Source of the DNA: Flavobacteriaceae bacterium
GTDB lineage: Bacteria; Bacteroidota; Bacteroidia; Flavobacteriales; Flavobacteriaceae
Length of the DNA: 64,000 nt
Assembly: GCA_009886625.1 (NCBI GenBank)
Contig: QXZA01000004.1
Span: forward strand, 38,469-102,468
Reading direction: 5' to 3'
The notes under the pieces are model-generated. The model made no database searches, was not told the origin of the DNA, and saw nothing but the letters and a program-made list of their open reading frames with translations. How positions within the stretch are numbered: position 1 is the first letter of the stretch; each line of letters opens with the position of its first letter. The translations under genes and the position numbers were made by a program. Shown here piece by piece: positions 57,444 to 64,000 of the stretch.

Positions 57444-58516
57444 TAGCGTACGTAGCTAATAAGGTAGGATTTGTTTTTTTGACCCTCTTTGGGGTGGCAA
57501 GTTTGGTGTTTTTTTTATTTACGGTTTTGCCTGGAGATCCTGCACAAATGATGCTTGATCAAAACGAAGACAGTGCCCAATTGGAGGTGGTTAAGGCAAA
57601 ATTTGGATTTAATCTTCCTCTTTCACAACAGTATTTTTATTATTTGAATGATTTGTCTCCTCTTTCTGTTCATTCAACACAAACTGAAGATTTTGCACAT
57701 TATGATGCTTTGGTGTATGGTGGATGGAAAATTCTGAAGACTTCAACTAAAGTTTGGGTTTTTAAAGCGCCTTATTTTCGAACCTCCTATCAAAAAAGGG
57801 GAAAGCCAATTTCAGAAATATTAATAGAAACGCTCCCTAACACAGCAATATTGGCTGTTTCATCCATGTGTATTGCTATAGTTTTAGGAATTTTTTTAGG
57901 CGTAGTGGCCACGCTTAATAAGGACCGTTGGTTGGATCGTTTTTTACAGTTTTTCAGTACTTTGGGAATGAGTGTTCCCTCTTTTTTTAGTGCAATTTTA
58001 TTCTCATGGTTTTTTGGATATGTATTGAATCGCTATACCCACCTTAATATGACAGGTAGTTTATACGAATTGGATGATCTGGGTGAATCATACCATATCG
58101 TTTGGAAAAACCTTATTCTCCCTTCTTTTGTTTTGGGTATCCGTCCATTGGCAGTAATTATTCAATTGATGAGAAGTAACTTATTGGAGGTACTGTCACA
58201 AGATTATATTCGAACGGCTTATTCTAAGGGGCTATCTAAATATCAAGTTATTTTTCATCACGGCTTGAAGAACGCCTTAAATCCAGTGATAACGGCTATA
58301 TCGGGATGGTTTGCTTCCCTTTTGGCGGGTGCTATTTTTGTTGAATATATTTTTGGATGGAAAGGATTGGGAAAAGAAATTGTAGAAGCGCTCAATCAAT
58401 TAGATATTCCTGTGGTAATGGGAGCTGTTTTAGTCATTGCCTTTCTTTTTATTATCATTAATTTTGTAGTCGATTTTATATACGCTTATTTAGACCCACG
58501 CATAAAAACAATATAA
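57440..58516 (+). CDS. DppB-like ABC transporter permease, orphan
   Basis: Binding-protein-dependent transport permease of 358 residues, oligopeptide/nickel type. TM1 is at about 10-30 (KVGFVFLTLFGVASLVFFLF) with the conserved LPGDPAQMM. The permease core runs from about 130 (LIETLPNTAILAVSS), with the EAA loop DYIRTAYSKGLSKYQVIFHHGLKNALNP near 252. Between them lies an unusual extracytoplasmic stretch (about 60-125), longer than in E. coli DppB. No second permease, ATPase or binding protein adjoins it. It overlaps DUF1599 and is 2 bases before tpiA. Confidence 0.88.
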   Translation: MIAYVANKVGFVFLTLFGVASLVFFLFTVLPGDPAQMMLDQNEDSAQLEVVKAKFGFNLPLSQQYFYYLNDLSPLSVHSTQTEDFAHYDALVYGGWKILKTSTKVWVFKAPYFRTSYQKRGKPISEILIETLPNTAILAVSSMCIAIVLGIFLGVVATLNKDRWLDRFLQFFSTLGMSVPSFFSAILFSWFFGYVLNRYTHLNMTGSLYELDDLGESYHIVWKNLILPSFVLGIRPLAVIIQLMRSNLLEVLSQDYIRTAYSKGLSKYQVIFHHGLKNALNPVITAISGWFASLLAGAIFVEYIFGWKGLGKEIVEALNQLDIPVVMGAVLVIAFLFIIINFVVDFIYAYLDPRIKTI

Positions 58517-58518
58517 AC

Positions 58519-59268
58519 ATGAGAGACCAAATAGTTGCTGGTAATTGGAAAATGAACAACGACCAGAATCAAACACAAACCTTATTAAACGTTTTAAAGA
58601 ATCATAAGAAACCTGAAAACGTTCGTGTCATGGTTGCTCCAGCCTTCACTCAGCTTTCGCAAAGTGTAACTCTTTTAGAAGAGGATATGATTTCTGTAGC
58701 TTCACAAAACGTAAATGCCGAAGCTTCTGGCGCCTATACAGGTGAAGTTTCGGTTGACATGTTAAAAGGAGTAGGGGTGAGTACCGTGATTTTAGGACAT
58801 TCAGAACGACGATCTCTTTATCACGAAAACAATACCTCTTTGGCAGATAAGGTAAATACTACTATTGAAGCTGGAATGGAAATTATTTTCTGTTTTGGAG
58901 AGCAATTAGAAGAGCGTAAATCCAACCGTCATTTTGAGGTGGTAAAAGAGCAATTATCAGAAGCTTTATTTCATCTTTCTGCTGAGGTTTGGTCACAGAT
59001 TGTTTTGGCTTATGAGCCCGTTTGGGCTATTGGAACTGGGGAGACTGCTAGTCCTGCTCAAGCTCAAGAAATGCATGCTTTTATTAGAAATTTAATTCAA
59101 GATCACTATACTGCAGATTTAGCTCAAAAAGTTGCAATCCTATATGGAGGGAGTGTAAAACCAGGAAATGCACAAGAAATATTTTCAATGGAAGATGTTG
59201 ATGGCGGATTGATAGGGGGAGCTTCACTAAACGCAGAGGACTTTATGTCAATTGTCAATGCCTTTTAA
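58519..59268 (+). CDS. tpiA: Triosephosphate isomerase
   Basis: Glycolytic enzyme, 249 residues, TIM barrel. VAGNWKMN near 6 with the lysine, ILGHSERRS near 91 with the catalytic histidine, and AYEPVWAIGTG near 162 with the catalytic glutamate and loop 6. The end has YGGSVKPGN and GLIGGASL. It abuts prmA with no gap (stop 59268, start 59269). Confidence 0.98.
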   Translation: MRDQIVAGNWKMNNDQNQTQTLLNVLKNHKKPENVRVMVAPAFTQLSQSVTLLEEDMISVASQNVNAEASGAYTGEVSVDMLKGVGVSTVILGHSERRSLYHENNTSLADKVNTTIEAGMEIIFCFGEQLEERKSNRHFEVVKEQLSEALFHLSAEVWSQIVLAYEPVWAIGTGETASPAQAQEMHAFIRNLIQDHYTADLAQKVAILYGGSVKPGNAQEIFSMEDVDGGLIGGASLNAEDFMSIVNAF

Positions 59269-60102
59269 ATGGCTCAAAATTATATAGAATATCAATTCAC
59301 GGTTGTTCCCAAAAAACCTTGGGAAGAAATTCTTTTGGCGGCTTTACAGGAGCTTCCTTTTGAAAGTTTTGATTATTCGGAGACTTCTCTTTTGGCTTAT
59401 GTCCCAGAAATGCTTCATTTTGAGGGTTTTTTGAGTTCTATTTCACTTTTTGAAGACCCATCAATTTCCATAAGTGTTGAGAAGAAAACTATAAAGCCAG
59501 TAAATTGGAATGCTAAATGGGAATCAGAATTTCAACCTATTCAAATAGGCGATAATTGTGTGGTAAGAGCCGATTTTCATCCAGATCAAGGAAAAAAATT
59601 TGAATTGATCATCAATCCCAAAATGAGTTTTGGAACCGGTCATCATCAAACTACTCATATGATGTTGGACTTTGCATTGAGTGAAAGTTTTGAAGGGAAA
59701 AGTATTTTGGATATTGGCTGCGGTACAGGAGTGCTAGCTATTCTTGCCTCCATGAAAGGTGCAGTTTCTGTTGATGCTATTGATTTAGATCCATGGTGCA
59801 TTGAAAACGCAACTGAGAATGCTAAAAAAAATAATTGTTTAAATGTGAACTGTATATTAGGCTCTTCTTTAACCATAGATATACCAACTTATGGATTGAT
59901 TTTTGCTAATATCAATCGAAATATTCTACTTGAACAAATTTCGTCTTACAGCCTCGCTTTAATTGAGGGGGGAGTATTACTCTTATCTGGTTTCTATCAA
60001 TCAGATATTGAAAGTTTAAGACAATGTTGTGAGGCCAAAGGTTTATCCTATGTAGAAGAGAAACAAAAAGGAGACTGGTGTGCTTTAAAGTTTGTCAAAT
60101 GA
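59269..60102 (+). CDS. prmA: Ribosomal protein L11 methyltransferase PrmA
   Basis: SAM-dependent lysine/N-terminal methyltransferase of L11, 277 residues. The substrate-recognition N-domain is at about 1-90. The catalytic domain has SFGTGHHQTTHMMLDF near 122 and the SAM loop ILDIGCGTGVLAIL near 146, and IFANINRNIL near 207 carries the NxN version of the NPPY position. It is coupled to clpS by an ATGA overlap. Confidence 0.95.
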   Translation: MAQNYIEYQFTVVPKKPWEEILLAALQELPFESFDYSETSLLAYVPEMLHFEGFLSSISLFEDPSISISVEKKTIKPVNWNAKWESEFQPIQIGDNCVVRADFHPDQGKKFELIINPKMSFGTGHHQTTHMMLDFALSESFEGKSILDIGCGTGVLAILASMKGAVSVDAIDLDPWCIENATENAKKNNCLNVNCILGSSLTIDIPTYGLIFANINRNILLEQISSYSLALIEGGVLLLSGFYQSDIESLRQCCEAKGLSYVEEKQKGDWCALKFVK

Positions 60103-60383
60103 GTGAAAAAAGTCCTTTACATAAGCCCGAAGAAGTAGTTGAAGTCAGTACTTTGGAAGACTGCGAACATGAAATCATTTTATATAATGATGATGTAAAC
60201 ACTTTTGAACATGTAATTGAATGTTTGATGGCAATTTGTGATCATACGGCTTTGCAAGCAGAGCAAAGTGCCTACTTGGTGCATTATTCTGGTAAATGTG
60301 GTGTAAAAACAGGCTCATTAGATGAGCTAGTTCCCAAATGTTCCGCCCTTTTGGAAGAGGGTCTATCCGCAGAAGTGGTTTAA
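60099..60383 (+). CDS. clpS: ClpS adaptor protein
   Basis: Adaptor that delivers N-degron substrates to ClpAP or ClpCP. From the ATG at 60099 (MSEKSPLHKPEE) it has 94 residues; reading frames upstream lie inside prmA. ILYNDDVNTFEHVIECLM near 33-50 is the N-degron pocket and clamp region, followed by AYLVHYSGKCGVKTGSLDEL. The ATGA overlap with the prmA stop (60099-60102) sets the start. Confidence 0.93.
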   Translation: MSEKSPLHKPEEVVEVSTLEDCEHEIILYNDDVNTFEHVIECLMAICDHTALQAEQSAYLVHYSGKCGVKTGSLDELVPKCSALLEEGLSAEVV

Positions 60384-60443
60384 AGCATTAAGTTGATTTT
60401 TTTCTTAACAATAAATCATCGACATTTGAATAAAATTGCTAAA

Positions 60444-60998
60444 ATGAAATTAAGAATTTTAACCCTATTATTTATTATGATAGCAACCCTCTCGGCTAGG
60501 AGCCAAAAAGAAAAAGGTGACACTACAATTTATCAATTCATAGTTCAAAATCTTGAAGGAGATGAATTTGATTTTAGTTCACTAAAAGGAAAAAAAATAA
60601 TGATTGTGAATACGGCTTCTAAATGTGGTTTAACCCCACAATATAAAAAACTACAGGCTATTTATGAAAAATACGCTGATAAGGATTTTGTCATCATTGG
60701 TTTTCCAGCAAATAACTTTTTATTTCAAGAACCTGGATCCGACGAAGAAATTGCAGTTTTCTGTGAGCGTAATTACGGAGTGACATTCCCGATGATGAGT
60801 AAAATCTCAGTGAAAGGAAAGAATATGCACCCCGTTTATAAGTTTTTAACCTCTAAGACTAAGAATGGAGTTATTGATTCAAGCGTATCCTGGAATTTTC
60901 AAAAATATCTAATTAGCCCTGATGGTCGTTTGGCAAAGGTGATCTCTCCAAGAACACTTCCCGATGATCCTAGTGTAATCTCATGGATTGAAGAATAA
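60444..60998 (+). CDS. Exported glutathione peroxidase-family thiol peroxidase
   Basis: GPx-fold peroxidase of 184 residues. The ATG at 60444 begins a signal peptide, MKLRILTLLFIMIATLSARSQ, so it probably acts in the periplasm or on the envelope. The peroxidatic residue is C61 in NTASKCGLTPQY (cysteine, not selenocysteine). The usual FPCNQF motif is FPANNF, while C107 in AVFCERNYG matches the resolving cysteine of thioredoxin-dependent two-Cys members. SWNFQKYLI near 154 holds the catalytic tryptophan and asparagine. Glutathione use is unlikely. Confidence 0.92.
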   Translation: MKLRILTLLFIMIATLSARSQKEKGDTTIYQFIVQNLEGDEFDFSSLKGKKIMIVNTASKCGLTPQYKKLQAIYEKYADKDFVIIGFPANNFLFQEPGSDEEIAVFCERNYGVTFPMMSKISVKGKNMHPVYKFLTSKTKNGVIDSSVSWNFQKYLISPDGRLAKVISPRTLPDDPSVISWIEE

Positions 60999-62150
60999 AT
61001 GAAAACAAAAGCTGATTTCAGAACTTTATGTGTTCATGCTGGAGAATTGAAAGACATCCAGCATGGGGGAGCAATTTCTCCCTTGTATCCTTCTACTTCA
61101 TATTCTTTTACTGATGTGAAAGTAGGACAATATCCTAGGTATTTTAATACCCCAAACCAACGTGGACTATCAGAAAAGATTGCTGCATTGGAAGGAGCTG
61201 AAGCAGGAATGATTTTTGGTTCTGGAATGGCAGCAATCAGCACAGCGCTTTTATCGCATTTAAAGGTTGGAGACCATGTAGTTTTTCAAGACGATTTGTA
61301 CGGTGGAACTCGAAATTTTGTAAAACATGAATTTCCTAAATACGGTATCGAATTTAGTTTTACAAAAGGATTACTTGCTGAAGATTTTAAGAAAGAAATA
61401 AAAGAAAACACCCAAGTGATTTACATTGAAACACCAAGCAATCCTACCTTAAAGATAGTGGACTTAAAAGCGGTTTCAGCAGTTGCAAAACAGCAAGGGA
61501 TATGGACCATGATAGACAATACTTTTGCGAGTCCTGTCAATCAAAACCCAATTTCCCTAGGGATTGATATCGTCATACACAGTGCAACTAAATACCTAGG
61601 TGGACATAGTGATATTTGTGCTGGAGCGGTTTTAGGAACAAAAGAATGTATTGAACGTGTGTTTAGTTCAGCAAAGAATTTTGGAGGAAGTTTAAGTGAT
61701 TATACCGTTTGGCTTCTTGAACGAAGCGTTAAAACACTCTTCATTCGTGTACAAGCACAAAATAAAAATGCACAATTGATTGCTGAATTTTTAGATCAAG
61801 CCGATTGGGTTGATCATGTTTTTTATCCTGGGCTAGCTTCTCATCCCGATCATGCTTTAGCAAAAGAACAAATGCATGGTTTTGGCGGAATGCTCTCTTT
61901 TAATTTGGCAGGTGCAATCGACAGCAAAAAGTTTCTATTGAGTTTGGAGCTCATTAAAGCTTCGATGAGTTTGGCTGGAATCGAAACCACAGCATTAAGC
62001 CCGCATTTAACCTCTCATGCATTGTTGACAGAAGAGGAGCGTTTGGCACAAGGAATAACTCCTCAAATGATTCGTTTTTCGACGGGAATTGAAGCTATAG
62101 AAGATTTAAAAGCTGATTTGAATCAAGCCTATAAAAAAGCTATAAAATGA
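60999..62150 (+). CDS. Trans-sulfuration PLP enzyme (cystathionine gamma-synthase / beta-lyase family)
   Basis: Cys/Met metabolism PLP-dependent enzyme of 383 residues. FGSGMAAIST near 76, IDNTFASPV near 174, and the PLP lysine in HSATKYLGGHSD near 203. RFSTGIEAIEDLKADL near the end is the family substrate-carboxylate segment. MetB, MetC, MetZ and methionine gamma-lyase cannot be told apart confidently by eye. It abuts the GPx stop and overlaps bshB1 by 4 bases, so the unit links sulfur metabolism to thiol redox genes. Confidence 0.9.
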   Translation: MKTKADFRTLCVHAGELKDIQHGGAISPLYPSTSYSFTDVKVGQYPRYFNTPNQRGLSEKIAALEGAEAGMIFGSGMAAISTALLSHLKVGDHVVFQDDLYGGTRNFVKHEFPKYGIEFSFTKGLLAEDFKKEIKENTQVIYIETPSNPTLKIVDLKAVSAVAKQQGIWTMIDNTFASPVNQNPISLGIDIVIHSATKYLGGHSDICAGAVLGTKECIERVFSSAKNFGGSLSDYTVWLLERSVKTLFIRVQAQNKNAQLIAEFLDQADWVDHVFYPGLASHPDHALAKEQMHGFGGMLSFNLAGAIDSKKFLLSLELIKASMSLAGIETTALSPHLTSHALLTEEERLAQGITPQMIRFSTGIEAIEDLKADLNQAYKKAIK

Positions 62151-62869
62151 AATTAGATATACTCGCTTTTGGGGCACATCCTGACGATGTAGAATTGGGA
62201 TGTGGTGGAACTATTGCCCTTTCCGTGTCTCAAGGTAAAAGTGTTGGGATTATAGACCTTACGCAAGGCGAATTAGGCACTCGGGGTTCCGCAGCTTTAA
62301 GGAAAGAAGAAGCCGAGACAGCAAAAGCTATTTTAAAGGTTAGTGTTAGAGAGAATCTTTTTTTTCGCGATGGTTTTTTTATTAACGATGAAGTACATCA
62401 GCGTAAGGTAATTCAAAAAATACGTGCCTTTCAACCCGATATTGTAATTTGTAATGCTGTACATGACCGGCATATAGATCATGCAAAAGGAAATAAATTG
62501 GTTAATGACACTTGTTTTTTAAGTGGACTTACTAAGATAAAAACTCAAAGTGAGTCAGGAGAGAATCAAGAGGCGTGGAGGCCTAAATTGGTTTTAGAAT
62601 ACATTCAATGGAATGAAATTACTCCTGATATAGTATTGGATATTTCAGGTTTTTTGAAAACAAAACTCAATGCAGTCAAAGCCTATTCAAGTCAATTTCA
62701 CAGCCCAAATACCAAGGAGAAAAATACCCCAATAAGTAGCCTTAACTTTTTGGAAAGTGTATCCTACAGAGCAAAAAACTTGGGTCGCCTTATTGGAACA
62801 GAAGCAGGAGAAGGTTTTACTTCAAGACAGCCCCTTTCCATAAATAATTTGAATAGCCTAATACGATAA
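62147..62869 (+). CDS. bshB1: Bacillithiol biosynthesis deacetylase BshB1
   Basis: Zinc deacetylase of the LmbE/PIG-L fold that removes acetyl from GlcNAc-malate in bacillithiol synthesis. It has 240 residues. Metal and catalytic residues are visible in GAHPDDVELG (H11, D13, D14) and AVHDRHIDHAKG (H106, D107, R108, H109, D111, H112). The HDRHxDH form and length match BshB1. bshA and bshC are not in the window. It overlaps the trans-sulfuration gene (ATGA). Confidence 0.93.
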   Translation: MKLDILAFGAHPDDVELGCGGTIALSVSQGKSVGIIDLTQGELGTRGSAALRKEEAETAKAILKVSVRENLFFRDGFFINDEVHQRKVIQKIRAFQPDIVICNAVHDRHIDHAKGNKLVNDTCFLSGLTKIKTQSESGENQEAWRPKLVLEYIQWNEITPDIVLDISGFLKTKLNAVKAYSSQFHSPNTKEKNTPISSLNFLESVSYRAKNLGRLIGTEAGEGFTSRQPLSINNLNSLIR

Positions 62870-62870
62870 T

Positions 62871-63854
62871 ATGCGAACTGTAGGTTGGGGAATATTGGGT
62901 TTGGGAAATATAGCGCATAAATTTGCTACTGACTTACTTCTCGTTAAAAATACTGAATTGATAGCCGTAGCCTCTTCCGATCTTGAAAGAGCAAAGGCTT
63001 TTTCAAAAAAATTTCAAGCACAGAACTACTATGACACCTATGAATCTCTTTTCGATGATCCTCAAGTTGAGATTATTTACATAGCTTCTCTGCACCCCAG
63101 ACATGCTGAATTATCCATTGCAGCAATGGAAAAGGGTAAAGCAGTGTTGTGTGAAAAACCTCTTGCAATGAATCAACGTCAAGTTGAAAAGATGATTGCA
63201 ATGGCAAAGTCCAATGAAGTCTTCTTAATGGAAGGATTATGGACTCGATTTAATCCCTCTTTTTCACAAGCTCAAGAATGGATTACTCAAGGAGAATTGG
63301 GAAAGATTAAATACATCAATGCTACCTTTAGTTTTAATGGAATGAATATAGGAGATGATTCTCGCTTATTTAATCCTGAAAAAGGCGGAGGAACTTTATT
63401 GGATATTGGGATCTATCCTCTTTTTTTAGCATATCAACTTTTAGGAATGCCGAAGGATATAAAGGCATCAGCACATTTGACCAAAGGGGGAGTAGATCAA
63501 CAACTTGCCATACTCTTGACATATGAAACTTCTCATGCGATCTTATATTCTAGTTTTGCCCATGATGAAGATATGCGTGCAACCATAGCGGGTGATGCTG
63601 GTGAAATATATATAGACAATCGTTGGCATGAATCTCCAAAGTTAACCTTAGTAAAATCAGAACACAGAAAATCAAAAGTATTTGATTTTCTTGGAAAAGG
63701 ATATTCGTATGAGATAGAAGAAGCGAGTCAGTGTATTCGTGAGGGCAAGAAACAATCTGCCAAATGGTCTTTGAAAAATAGTCTGGAGCTGACTCAGTTA
63801 ATGGATACGATTCGGCAATTTTGTGGAATTCACTACCCAAGTGATTTAGACTAA
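62871..63854 (+). CDS. Gfo/Idh/MocA family NAD(P)-dependent oxidoreductase
   Basis: Oxidoreductase of 327 residues. The N-terminal Rossmann fold has VGWGILGLGNIAHKFATDL at 3-21, and CEKPLAMNQRQVEKMI near 92 carries the conserved EKP lysine. The C-terminal substrate domain includes GGGTLLDIGIYPL near 170 with the DxG/IYP motif. Members act on sugars, inositols or trans-dihydrodiols. The layout (EGLWTRFNP near 124) resembles the dimeric dihydrodiol dehydrogenase subgroup. Substrate unknown. It follows bshB1 after one base. Confidence 0.9.
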   Translation: MRTVGWGILGLGNIAHKFATDLLLVKNTELIAVASSDLERAKAFSKKFQAQNYYDTYESLFDDPQVEIIYIASLHPRHAELSIAAMEKGKAVLCEKPLAMNQRQVEKMIAMAKSNEVFLMEGLWTRFNPSFSQAQEWITQGELGKIKYINATFSFNGMNIGDDSRLFNPEKGGGTLLDIGIYPLFLAYQLLGMPKDIKASAHLTKGGVDQQLAILLTYETSHAILYSSFAHDEDMRATIAGDAGEIYIDNRWHESPKLTLVKSEHRKSKVFDFLGKGYSYEIEEASQCIREGKKQSAKWSLKNSLELTQLMDTIRQFCGIHYPSDLD

Positions 63855-63881
63855 AAAAAAACAAAATTTCTTGGTTTGCTA

Positions 63882-63914
63882 TTGTTGTTGCTATCTAAAA
63901 AAAATTAAATTTGC
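63882..63914 (+). promoter_or_regulatory. Promoter of tRNA-His
   Basis: TTG at 63882-63884 lies 21 bases before TAAATTTGC (63906-63914), a full -7 match. A start near 63918 would be a few bases before the mature tRNA 5' end. Confidence 0.55.
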
Positions 63915-63924
63915 AATTCAAAAT

Positions 63925-64000
63925 GGTGGTTGTAGCTCAGTTGGTTAGAGCGCCTGATTGTGGTTCAGGAGGTCGGCGGTTCGAGACCGCTCTTCCACCC
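63925..64000 (+). tRNA. tRNA-His (GTG), at the right edge of the window
   Basis: The gene folds as a tRNA with D-arm GCTC/GAGC, anticodon stem CCTGA/TCAGG around TTGTGGT (anticodon GTG), and T-arm GGCGG-TTCGAGA-CCGCT. G at 63925 pairs with the discriminator C at 63999, the extra G-1:C73 pair specific for tRNA-His. The acceptor stem GTGGTTG / CTTCCAC has two U-U oppositions at positions 5-68 and 6-67. The sequence stops at the first C of CCA, so whether CCA is encoded cannot be seen. Confidence 0.93.

Noticed and set aside
60624..60630. Selenocysteine in the GPx-family protein
   Set aside because: The catalytic codon is TGT (cysteine) and there is no in-frame TGA.

Overview
The window is chromosomal core sequence from a member of the Bacteroidota, most likely the family Flavobacteriaceae. 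The evidence is A+T-rich DNA, -7 boxes of the TAnnTTTG type in front of many transcription units, few strong Shine-Dalgarno sequences, a menaquinone-only men cluster, BshB1 of bacillithiol synthesis, a PorD-like DUF4835 protein, a CAL67264-type small membrane protein, and gene orders I recognise from flavobacteria (dnaA with an LMW phosphatase and a short RsmI; bamD-rpoZ-coaBC-DUF4835-recN). The genus cannot be told from what I see. There is no rRNA, CRISPR array, insertion sequence, prophage or defence island, and no gap between genes exceeds about 230 bases.

Layout. 1-2733: panB (cut by the left edge) and dnaK diverge around a regulatory region with a sigma54-like element. 2810-10888: one plus-strand menaquinone operon, menI-menF-menD-menB-menA-menC-CPBP protease-menE. 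10877-20449: an acyl-CoA carboxylase subunit, two small membrane proteins, the ribosomal ATPase EttA, an MFS transporter, a GNAT, fumarase C and an outer-membrane TonB-dependent-type receptor. 20498-29595, nearly all minus: an ArsC-like protein, thrS-infC-rpmI-rplT, murQ, isocitrate dehydrogenase, trmD-lipoprotein-rplS and an HtrA protease. 29768-32105: dapF-GNAT-mltG. 32102-34712: dnaA-LMW phosphatase-rsmI. 34903-39747: a thioesterase, ribD, a GNAT, prmC and ligA. 39843-48701: dapA, bamD, rpoZ, coaBC, a PorD-like protein, recN, fabI, a YbbR-like protein and coaE. 48792-53396: an RprX/RprY-like two-component pair, xerD, aroQ, truA. 53400-62869: an MsbA-like ABC exporter, cdaA and folP, a duplicated DUF1599 protein, a lone DppB-like permease, tpiA, prmA, clpS, a peroxidase, a trans-sulfuration enzyme and bshB1. 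62871-64000: a Gfo/Idh oxidoreductase and tRNA-His at the right edge.

How the genes fit together. The men operon supplies the respiratory quinone, and only menH and the final methyltransferase are missing from it. PanB, CoaBC and CoaE belong to coenzyme A synthesis. DapA and DapF serve lysine and peptidoglycan. MltG, MurQ and the BamD/PorD-like pair serve the envelope. CdaA makes c-di-AMP, while its usual partner domain (YbbR) lies about 8 kb away. BshB1 and a thioredoxin-type peroxidase belong to thiol redox defence.

I found no clear undescribed system, and most of the window is ordinary housekeeping. The items worth a second look are the dnaK regulatory region, a perfect 14-bp inverted repeat upstream of dnaA, three genes without a normal start codon where their families begin (infC, folP, the LMW phosphatase, the last probably a 1-base deletion), the membrane protease inside the men operon, and the internally duplicated DUF1599 protein.
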